Shown here piece by piece: positions 15,401 to 21,700 of a stretch of 49,892 bases of DNA. The first letter of the stretch is position 1; the number at the start of each line of letters is the position of its first letter. Under the pieces are notes generated by a model. That model was not told the origin of the DNA, did not search any database, and saw only the letters and a list, made by a program, of their open reading frames with translations. Source of the DNA: a virus. The stretch lies in IMG/VR virus record IMGVR_UViG_3300017783_000038, positions 1 to 49,892 of that record; one strand, 5' to 3'. The translations under genes were made by a program, and so were the position numbers.

Positions 15401-18188
15401 CATGAGGTCCGACTGTTAGTGTGATGTTACCTGTTGATGGATCATATTCAACAAGTGATGGTGTAAATGTCTGGTTAGCAGCAGATGCACCAACGTTAAC
15501 TGTAAAAGTATTTGTTGTTTCTGCTACAATAGGTAGCGACTTGCCACTAGAATAATGATGTGATTGTGGCGCAGGGTGCTCTGTCTTGTATCCATCCATG
15601 GCACAAGTAAAGACAACTCCCTCGTCATCAATTCTAATACCATCCCCAACAGACAATCCGTGGTTGTTGACAGTAAATGTAACTAGACCAGTCGCTGGAT
15701 CGTATCCAGCATCGGACGGAGTATACTGTGCAGTTGGTGTACCACCAACATCATATACTGCGAAGTGGTCAGTTTTAAATTCGTTATTGATTCTACCAAC
15801 AACTTCATCTGCAATAAAGTCTCTGTTGTTGCGAAGGAATACACAGGCATCCTGATATCTTCTTTCTACTGGAGCTGTTATTGGGAATGTGTTTGGAGAG
15901 TTGAGTAGAGTTAATGTAACGCTGTTACTATAAGTATTAACTGTTGCAGTTTGACCAGGATCAAAATCTGCTTGTGTTAATGCGGGGAACTTTTTAGGAA
16001 TAACAAAACGTCTTGCGCGACCATCAGCATCTTCTAGAACCTTATAGATCCTCTGCTTACCCATCAAGAATGATAGGTCTGGAGATTGTGTTGGAAGACC
16101 AACGATCTCAACTTCTTCACCTTCTCTAAAGTCGTGAATATTTGATCTACCAACTAGTTCGTTGGTATAGAATACAATACCACCTAGATCTTCTGCACTA
16201 CCAAATTGTTCTTCTTGGAAACCACCAGTTGCAATACTTGGATCTCCCTGTAGAGAGAAGTCAATCTTTTGAATAGGTAGAGTAGCAGTAAGATCTTCAT
16301 TAAATTTTACAACCTCACCTTCTGCTCTAATTGATTGTAGTGAAGTAGTATCAACACTATTTGTAACAATATTTGCAGCAAAGATTGTAATCGTGCTTGT
16401 AGCAGCAGTAAAGTCCCATTCAGATGCTCCTAGAATAGGAACAAATTCTACAATCCAGTGATTAGGAGAATTATCATCATCAATATCTTTTACTTCATAG
16501 AATCCTGTATTAAACGCATCACCAGATGTATCCTCTAGATAGACATAACTACCAGATGGAATAGTTGTACTAGGATCGTCTGTTACCTTAAGTTTATTTG
16601 CTCCTGCACTTTCAGTAACTGCTAAGGTGGTATCTGCACCAGCAGTACCAGTAACTAGATAAGTAAATCTTTCACCTTCTAGGAAAGAACCACTATCCAG
16701 GGTAACATCTAGAGTACCAGTAGTATAAGCATTAGAACCAATAGTAGTGTCAAAAGTTACACCAATAATAGTTGCTCTGGAACCAGTGTTAATACCAACT
16801 ACTTCTAGTCCAGTTGATAGATTCGACAAACCAGTATTTTCCTGGAAGTCAACACGGAACTGGTCTGGTCCAAAGATTTGGTGACCAACTGGGAAGTTAA
16901 CACCAAAGTCTCCATTTACATCACTATCGATAACGATTCTTTGCTTATCGTCAAAGACCATAGCAAAGTCCCAGGTTGCTACGGGATCACCAAGGGAATC
17001 GATTTGGTCTCTATAAGTAACACCAATAATGTAGTTCTTATCACCGAACTTCATGATGTGTTTGCCAGGGTTGGCAGGTCTGATAATTACCAGACGCAAG
17101 TTGTCACCAACGATGGATGCATCAGGTGGGATCGAAATGGGGTTATCTTCTACATAATCACCACCAGAAACAATAACAGTTTCTTTAACACCAGGAGTGG
17201 TCCATGCTAACTGACATGCTTTCTTAACTGTTCTAACTGGGTTTACAGCAGAACGACCATCATTCTCGTCGTTACCAATCTGCTGCGAAACATAGATACG
17301 ACCACCAACGTCATTCGTTGCTAGGTTGAGGACGTATTCCGTAGTAGCAATCTTGTCAGATCTATCACCAAGTAGAGGCGTTACAGAACGTGGGAAGATT
17401 CCATCATCTCCCGTTTGGTTGTAAGCAAAGGAATTTTCGTCAATAACACGAAAACCAATATGCTTGAATTGAACTTCTCCGTTGAGCTCAATACCATCAA
17501 CATGAACAGGAGCAATTTCTGGATCTGTTTTTCCTGTATTAATTGACTGATATACGTTAGCGCCAAAATATCTATAGGAATCTTTTTGGATAATAACGTT
17601 AGGAGACCAGGGAACACCTGTGTTATTGACAAAATTCTTTAGGTTTGGTGCTCTGAAGGCAGCATCTGGCGTAATGAAGTTGTCAATATCCAGGTTTAGA
17701 ATTCTTGCCGTATCTGAAATGATCGACGTTGAGGTTCTAATAGCACCGTTGATATCAAGTTCATAGTCAACAGTATCAAGGAATGCTTCACCAGTAGCAC
17801 CTACACCAGACTCACTATTAATAGTTACAGACGGAGGAGAAGTATAACCAGTACCAGGGTTGTTGATAGCGATATTAACAACTTGACCGTTGAAAATAAA
17901 AGCAGATGCTAGTGCTTGAACACCAGTATCTTTCTGTGGTGGTCCAAGAATAACACTAGGTGGCGTGGTATATCCAGATCCACCTGAGGTAATGGCAACG
18001 TTATTGACACGTTCCCCAGTTCTATTGATACCTACACGGGGAAGGTTTGTAACTTCATCAAGCTGTGCTCGTAGAATTTCTCTTTCTGCCGAAGAAACTC
18101 CAACTCTAACAGTAAGCTCATTATCACCGATGAGTTGTGGTTTAGAACCTCTAAAAAACTCTTTATCGGAATTGATATTAAAACTCAT
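6495..18188 (-). CDS. Giant tail-fibre-like structural protein (3897 aa)
   Basis: Layout by approximate residue. 60-130: two GxGYxxPPxV beta modules. 300-400: a beta-helix-like segment. 775-800: first part of a helical module. 815-1237: repeat array of four ~85-residue units. 1324-1513: two helical modules (core CRRDIRFILAALIRDLVLGGN). 1566-1697: one divergent repeat unit. 1705-2120: a second four-unit array. 2128-2147: final part of the helical module. After about 2500: a KAVRDYI fibre motif, more GxGY modules, then long-tail-fibre repeats (DADLLDG at about 3099, DADKLDN at about 3238). The end, VDIVFGTNATWTIL, looks like a trimer-forming fibre tip. It is probably a virion fibre; T4 gp34/gp37 share only the C-terminal repeat style. 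Very large structural proteins occur in cyanomyoviruses. I see no frameshift. Confidence 0.85.
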   Translation of the reverse strand: MSFNINSDKEFFRGSKPQLIGDNELTVRVGVSSAEREILRAQLDEVTNLPRVGINRTGERVNNVAITSGGSGYTTPPSVILGPPQKDTGVQALASAFIFNGQVVNIAINNPGTGYTSPPSVTINSESGVGATGEAFLDTVDYELDINGAIRTSTSIISDTARILNLDIDNFITPDAAFRAPNLKNFVNNTGVPWSPNVIIQKDSYRYFGANVYQSINTGKTDPEIAPVHVDGIELNGEVQFKHIGFRVIDENSFAYNQTGDDGIFPRSVTPLLGDRSDKIATTEYVLNLATNDVGGRIYVSQQIGNDENDGRSAVNPVRTVKKACQLAWTTPGVKETVIVSGGDYVEDNPISIPPDASIVGDNLRLVIIRPANPGKHIMKFGDKNYIIGVTYRDQIDSLGDPVATWDFAMVFDDKQRIVIDSDVNGDFGVNFPVGHQIFGPDQFRVDFQENTGLSNLSTGLEVVGINTGSRATIIGVTFDTTIGSNAYTTGTLDVTLDSGSFLEGERFTYLVTGTAGADTTLAVTESAGANKLKVTDDPSTTIPSGSYVYLEDTSGDAFNTGFYEVKDIDDDNSPNHWIVEFVPILGASEWDFTAATSTITIFAANIVTNSVDTTSLQSIRAEGEVVKFNEDLTATLPIQKIDFSLQGDPSIATGGFQEEQFGSAEDLGGIVFYTNELVGRSNIHDFREGEEVEIVGLPTQSPDLSFLMGKQRIYKVLEDADGRARRFVIPKKFPALTQADFDPGQTATVNTYSNSVTLTLLNSPNTFPITAPVERRYQDACVFLRNNRDFIADEVVGRINNEFKTDHFAVYDVGGTPTAQYTPSDAGYDPATGLVTFTVNNHGLSVGDGIRIDDEGVVFTCAMDGYKTEHPAPQSHHYSSGKSLPIVAETTNTFTVNVGASAANQTFTPSLVEYDPSTGNITLTVGPHGLDVGEGVVFEPNSLKFTCNMDGNQSVKTYPRPGIDPYAGKSVPLTAVTDTTISMNIGASKPNQYFTPTDATYNAATGEMVVTIGQHGLGVGRSVVLNNNSFTFTCDQDGNTEQKSYPRPGVDPYAGKSLEILAVGSTSHSPTDAVYDASTGVIEFTVTGHGFDNGDFVKIDDNSLTYSCDIDGNTVDKSYPRANHDLASGRWFAINNKTANTFEINIGPSDYTGAHTFVSADSNSLKRQDGTFTINVGDAGSASGSNHTFITATSGAVKHEPRSAHTFAGAIPGAVKHLPQSPHTFVRASGNAIKTGGSDFKVFLGTSRFEHTYISGGTVEFGGQSYNITAFTYDNVVNGTAVITTASPIPNLAEDSIVRLDGILLECSEGQKEYPSYNIRISDDQCREDVVHFINALVRDLEFGSNFNIIEAAKKYIVGAKIGFVENEIIQTVRGIEYARELAILAMRNWRTGNGTPNDPIFSPQYSSLNRYFDDTVITSTATNAQGVACDDVRSSIDTLSYLWVDVLANNASGTYLDAAYLIARNKDAIAEQALADTEARYPTLQLNDVNQRKCRRDIRFILAALIRDLVLGGNSGIIFNAELYFTGAALTGIDAAVLPQTRYAYERVEFYAKAAMRNWSGGDVIQTTPSFATYDSTNGTVVVSFPDPTQTITTNDRIAFQEGALTFQCDMGSGPANHASPTDNDRNYGKSLPIISVTSSSGVSTVTCNVGDAGTAAGVAHAFVSALTNATLIIYNPIDITTPVPKFEDWNTLVDATGSAAIAVHTPSTATYNPANGDFTVTVNSHGLSTANTIRIAPESFVFTCDMDGNKTEHALPGVGQNAYGNSLQITGTTTNTYTVNVGASGPDQQWTPSDVSYNPATGDLVLTIGEDHGLSQGEGIIIDDNSLTFTCTMDGDDSQKTYPRPGIDPFAGRSMPITSITSETITVNAGISGPNKYFTPSAVTYNASNGDMTVTVGQHGLGVGRSVVLEDNSFTFTCDLDGNASQHTYPRPGSDPYAGKSIPITAVGTTQHTASDAPYNAATGVVTLTVSSHGFANGDYIKIADGSLTYSCVLDGNTVNKAYPRAGYDYPSGRWLQISNVTTNTFDINVGPSSYTGAHTFVSASSNGIDRQDGTFTINVGNAGSSSGSVHQFVSASTNAIKHLPQSVHTFINASSNSVKHLPQSAHTFVRTSSESINVYAAGSAPLCANVESTISTEMEILDGILEYASDPDSSTSIEPGSLTQNTGTLFDTSNIITYPDNFIYDQNNTRMAIRGSYDDYPIIEASPYTQNSSVISFLGGGGALVDGSKVKQPNCPFPGLELDGTATFPNQGKSMVAAAFTIVSFGGTGYKVIEDGYTQLVSVFVIFCADGVLAETGGYCSITNSATNFGIYALRGIGFRKEAYSFDVATITNVSSTPTGRTIFTVSGLGREPLEHYVIKVDGHTNTNPDIEFFIDSVGAVTVGPPFSAQITIDNGTGDPVDVTNIISGQQISPSTLVGETIRLHRPSIVNSSSHTWEFAGSGTNYLALPENGGTKVVANEQVSENYGRVYCSGTDELGDFKVGTFAQIENRTGNITFTGTVTISEVEFLKLKGGDTVVTGFDASNTLGGANSSDSKLPTQKAVRDYITNNLGPYINKPYSTNAVPRALVELTDSGKISVDQIPALRPFEVYTVSNTTERLSIEGALAGDIAIEQDTSTSFILNNDLDSQFLGFAVDPSLQFTLGDIFTASVSGGRIQATEYRQGVVYRINVTGGGSGYASPPTITLSGGTPQSGSVEAKAVTVIANGEVVAIDVIEFNGFKGGKGYTVPPTVTIQAPAGSGTQATASALIESRLYGDIVNRIKIEDTDTIESSDVPSETIDITRAVNTSSFDANNWVSLSSNQISATDIVSGTIESDRLASGGAANSFTFLRGDQNFALAVQSIKGAEKRYFAKLTQNFNSGSSEMIFSTLPEALIGHEILDNVTGIQPNTNITGVLTTGGSTTISVNNAATATIAAGTVIEFERGASPIIFDSTYTQGNFVDTIVISNGGTGFTNGQFFDVDFVGGTGTGLKANLTINGGSITELTVTDGGAGYDADYTITVPPNAIGAGSGLVLLAKISTVNRQYANVAVDVQRVSDLTISSDLYGTIGVARFKKSQFTIGVSGNGSVDLNVGADSGLDADLLDGAQGAFYLNSANQNTGTLPTDRLAGTYNISVSGSAGNALRVTTGTNNPTSNPTPDNFVGGIVANTINNSANQLVDGGSKNLVMTIRAGGSSFDASFGGVRQMAFTDNDNMWLRGSGTSVTSFGSWALMWNSLNDGIGSGMDADKLDNKQGEWYQNALNINYGTISDNRLPDFIDTTSFLNTVKIKSYNGDPRYKIYVSGLILNTSPFVPGNPVNLYNANGQGTGTIEIDNIIINNDTIDNANDYTIIIGRLTSGNFIGALTIGDAGNRKEFQDFTIDEGNTIDIATLESDGGTANLRLGRKDAIASSPGIYFNSSQLSASYNAAIVATGGTSSAGSGTLNVQVENADAFTINGNQIWNAGNIEFQVTSVADTAVKRDGNGGFGAGTITLDNGAELVGAASLNVLKSGDDMTGALTITNVVATSEALSVSGISNFLSSATISGDLNIDSDTFFVDVSNESIGINVGTTLTAGVGLDILGGAIAALRLRGPANSSGHMLLIDGARDAYYDDANHAMMFISSGSQSAAYKPGEGAHWIFNGRASDRDFIFRNNSSNKLTIQGNGGLLIENSGTNTGLDVDNLIIARTALQIKTGSDNSGAPIIFQGASGFRNFRVGNNIIADNIFSIESSSDNGGVAWNSGSRSPALAITVENVSGTDVHRIGINTNVFQGNDPEANNQLRKYVMNVQGDINLNGQFFQNNSEFVTSRWTESPNGNDIYRQSKVGINFSTDKDPGFALDVEGDFNVVGATYIGGVKQYQDSQGIIKAYNTEIEFDVTLDDNSTSYSEGPITVKSGVDIVFGTNATWTIL
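11830..13075 (-). repeat. Protein-coding repeat array 2 (four ~85-codon units) in the fibre gene
   Basis: Four units in order, each with TPS-x-x-x-Y-N-x-x-x-G-x-x-x-x-T-V, HGL/HGF, F-x-C-x-x-D-G-N and Y-P-R-P-G-x-D-P-Y-A-G-K-S. The last unit ends in short HTF...KHLPQS repeats. The units match array 1 at 14440-15745 one to one and in the same order. For example, 12361-12566 and 15019-15225 are clearly alike at DNA level. A fifth, more divergent unit lies at about 13100-13490. Confidence 0.85.
11857..11964 (-). repeat. 54-bp tandem repeat within array 2
   Basis: Two copies with a period of exactly 54 bases. Plus-strand GTATGTGCAGACTGTGG starts at 11857 and GTATGTACAGACTGTGG at 11911. They encode 18-residue HTF...KHLPQS units. 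The same period occurs at 14515 and 14569 in array 1. Confidence 0.8.
14440..15745 (-). repeat. Protein-coding repeat array 1 (four ~85-codon units) in the fibre gene
   Basis: Four units with the same motif order as array 2, closing with HTFVSAD and KHLPQSPHTFVRASG-type short repeats. The one-to-one order with array 2 shows that the whole four-unit block was duplicated, rather than single units expanding separately. Confidence 0.85.
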
Positions 18189-18223
18189 GGTGCTGACTAC
18201 CTGCGCCTATTTTGCCTCAGTTA

Positions 18224-18230
18224 TATTTAG
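18224..18230 (-). promoter_or_regulatory. Late promoter motif CTAAATA before the giant fibre gene
   Basis: CTAAATA on the minus strand, two bases after the stop of the 166-aa gene and 35 bases upstream of the fibre ATG. Confidence 0.5.
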
Positions 18231-18232
18231 CA

Positions 18233-18733
18233 TCACTGCCATTCAATTGCTACGAGCTCTACTGATACTGCCCACTTAATATTGTTTGTTGTACCTGCTC
18301 TAGTTGTAGAATAACTAAAACGGTTTACTGATCCTAATGGTACAATACTCCAAGTTTGTCCTATGGGAATATCATCTTTCACAACAGTTACTAATGATGA
18401 TAGTACATTAGTATTTCCATTAGTATCACAATAAACTATAGTCTCGATCTTACCAGAGTGAACTGTTCCTGCTGGGTTGACACCAAGATAGTGACCAGTA
18501 ATAAAGTTTACTGTATTATTATCTATAGTGATTTGTGTTCCAATTTGATCTAATGCTAAGACAGCAGTATTAGTTCCTCTTAGAATAAATCTATGTACTT
18601 TACTATCAGTAAAATGAGTATTTTTGATTTCTAAAGTATTTAAATCTTTAGCATTTCTTTCCTCATCGACAATAACAGTCTTGTCGATGGAGAACCCACC
18701 GACAGAATCAAACTTCTCTTGTATACTTGCCAT
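18233..18733 (-). CDS. Structural protein of unknown function (166 aa), gp9 C-domain-like
   Basis: Starts two bases after the stop of the 1603-aa gene. It begins MASIQEKFDSVGG and continues as a beta-rich protein. Its second half (SGKIETIVYCDTNG, then DIPIGQTWSIVPLG, then WAVSVELVAIEW) has the same strand order as the C-terminus of the 1603-aa protein and, more loosely, of T4 gp9. A duplicated or accessory gp9-type domain that links wedge and fibre is possible. The resemblance is weak, and a plain virion protein of unknown fold is the safe call. It precedes the fibre gene, where a fibre connector would be expected. Confidence 0.75.
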   Translation of the reverse strand: MASIQEKFDSVGGFSIDKTVIVDEERNAKDLNTLEIKNTHFTDSKVHRFILRGTNTAVLALDQIGTQITIDNNTVNFITGHYLGVNPAGTVHSGKIETIVYCDTNGNTNVLSSLVTVVKDDIPIGQTWSIVPLGSVNRFSYSTTRAGTTNNIKWAVSVELVAIEWQ

Positions 18734-18735
18734 CG

Positions 18736-21700
18736 TTATTTCTTAGTGGTGTGGGCAATAATAGTAACTCTTACAACATGCGTCTCAGCAATATTGCTGT
18801 CCATATCAATATTTAGTCTCACCTCATTATTTTCAGTTAAGACAAATGCGGGGACTAGTAACTTATTACCAGTAAGGATGTTTCCGTATTCTGCAAAGTA
18901 CACATCGGTGCCATCATCAATTACAGTAAACTCTACAAATTCCTTGTCTCCTGTTGTAATATTTTCTGCACTTGCAGTAACCTTTGCTGATCTTTCAGTT
19001 GCGGTTTCATAAACATTATATCCATTAGTTTCAATACCACCCTTAACCAGAGAGAAATCTACCGAGTGAATTCGTAGATCATTAATTTCTAAGTTCTTAA
19101 GATCCTTATCGAAGATTTTAATTCCATCAAAGGTTCCTGTTCCAAATCCAGTATTATAAAACAAGTCTCCTTGATCATCCATTCTCAGAACAGGATCGAT
19201 TGTTAGACCAGCAGAAATACCAATATCAAAATATTGTTTTGTGGAATGCAGGAATGTATTGGTAGCAGAAGTATTATCTAAAGTAGTTGCTCCTGCATCA
19301 ATACTCAAGAGAGATGCTGTTAATTCAAATTCATCTGAAGTAACTGACCTTACAGTATCAATTGCATAGAAATCTAATGAAGTGGCAGATAATTGTAAAG
19401 TATTGTTGTTGTCATTATAGAAGAAGAGAATATTCTCATTAGCGCCAGGTGAAGTCTCGGGAATAATATAAGTGTTCTGGTCAACATCCTTGACGCCACC
19501 AAGCGAACCCCAGTTATTGCCGTCATAACCTTCATACTGTAAAGAAGTTGTATTGAAACGAATAGAACCTTGTACAGAAACACCTCTATCGTTATCTCCA
19601 CCAACAGGAATTACTATACTTGTTCCAGCATCAATAACTACTTTCTTGCCAGAATTTGGACGCAATATAATGTCGCTAACATCTGTAGAAATAGTATTTT
19701 CAGTTAATCTAAGGTCGCCATTAATTGATAGTGGTAGACTATTTGCAGGACCAATTCTGATCTCTTCACATTCATTAAAAACAATAGGACCAACTGCAAG
19801 GTGAGTCCACTTCAACTCCATAGTACCATTCTGGAAAGTATTTCCAGATGTATCTGTTGGAGCATTACCTGTGGTTGCACTAGTACCAATAGTAACAATC
19901 TCAAAAATATTGATACCGTACTTTAAGTATAAACCTACAGTTGAATACTCGAAGTTTGCAACCCAGTTAATATATGATGGTGCTGTCGTATTGGTAGAAT
20001 TGATTTCCTTAGCAGCTTCAAAGATCAATTCATCTTTCTTCACTTTCATCGAGTTGATGTCATCATTAATGAACCACAAAGTGTTATCATTAACGCCAAT
20101 ACTTTCTTCTGCTAAAATGGTAGTATTGCCATCTAAATCTCTTACACCACCAAGAGAAGACCAAGAACTAGTATCTTCACTATAACCTTCATACTGTTGT
20201 GTTGTTGTGTTGAATCTAATAGCACCATTTGCTGCAAGACTGGTAGGTCTTTGTGCATTAGAACCAGAAGGAATAACTAGCGCAGTAGTATTACCAACCT
20301 TAACAACTCTTCCAGTAAATGCAGATAACTCCAAGTCATCTGTGGAGATAGTAGAAACTACATTATTTTGAATTCTAATCTTATCGTTAACATTCAGTTG
20401 ATTTGTAGTTTTTAGAACACCTGATGTTGTTAAATTAGCAGAAGCACCAGATACGACAAAACCAGTAGATCCAACAGTTAAATTCCCTGAGAAAGTTGTA
20501 TTGATACTAGTAACAGAAAGACCATCACCAGCATCTTGAATTTCTGGTGATTTAAGGAAAGTAGTTGCTTCGTAAATAGGTGATGTTCCTTTGGTATTAA
20601 CTGTAGATTCGTCAATACTAGAAGTTACTGCAGTAAGAGAATCTACAGTCATTAGACCTGTTTCTACATCTCCCGTAATAGAATCAATAGTCTCAATTTC
20701 TGCAACAATAAATTCTGCACCAGAACCAAATACTCTTGGGTTATTTGAATCGATTGTGATGGCAACTTCATCGTAATCAAATCCACCTTCATTTGCGTGG
20801 GCCGATCCAAGTCCTCCACAATAATAGTACAGAGTTGCGGGTGTATTTGTTGTTGGTCTGAATACTACCTGACCCTCTAGTCTCTCTACTCCATCTGTAT
20901 ATTCTACACCTCTAAAATCTGCAGTAAGAGTTCCTGTAGCAAGAGCTGGTTTTGTTAGAGTGATAGTAGTGGCATTATCAACTGACCCAACAAAAGTATT
21001 AGAAACAATACCTTGTCCATCTGTAACTGTTACTGCCATTCCAGCAAGAATACCTGTAGTACTAGCAACAGTTATTTGTGCAGAAGAAATTGTAGTAGTT
21101 ACAGAAACATCCTTAATCCAGGATGGTGCCCAAATACCATCTCTGAATTCAGAGAAAGAGAATACGTGTGAATTATTACTATCGTTTGAAACATCAAAGA
21201 TATATGAATCACCAGCATACATGGTGATGGATGGTTCTAACTGATTGTTAATAAGATAACGATATCCATCAGTTGCAGTATTAACATCAAAGTCTACAGA
21301 AGATCTTACATTTGTTATTGTATCGCCATCTTCAAATTCACTTTCTTGAATAATAATGTAATCAATATTACCACCAGTTTCTTTGATGTAAATTACATTA
21401 TAAGGATCTCCACCAGCAGCAAATTGATCACTTCCAAGAATAGCAGATGATGCTATTGTTCCATTAAAAGTAACAATCTGTACATCAATATTAGTAACAT
21501 TATAAGTTACTGGCGCAACTAGAGATGTTGCATTAACTGCTAGTAGATCTTGGAAAACATAACCATTACCAGGATTATTAACACTAATACCATCAACAAC
21601 ACCTAGAGTTCCTACAGTTAAATTTAAATCTGATGTTGGATTTGGTCCATATGTAGGAGTAACTGTGAAAACACCATCACCAGGAAGTACGGTATCATCT

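Noticed and set aside
11830-15745. Possible CRISPR array or non-coding satellite because of repeats
   Set aside because: The repeats are in frame, about 255 bases or 54 bases long with no spacers, and conserved at protein level inside one open frame.
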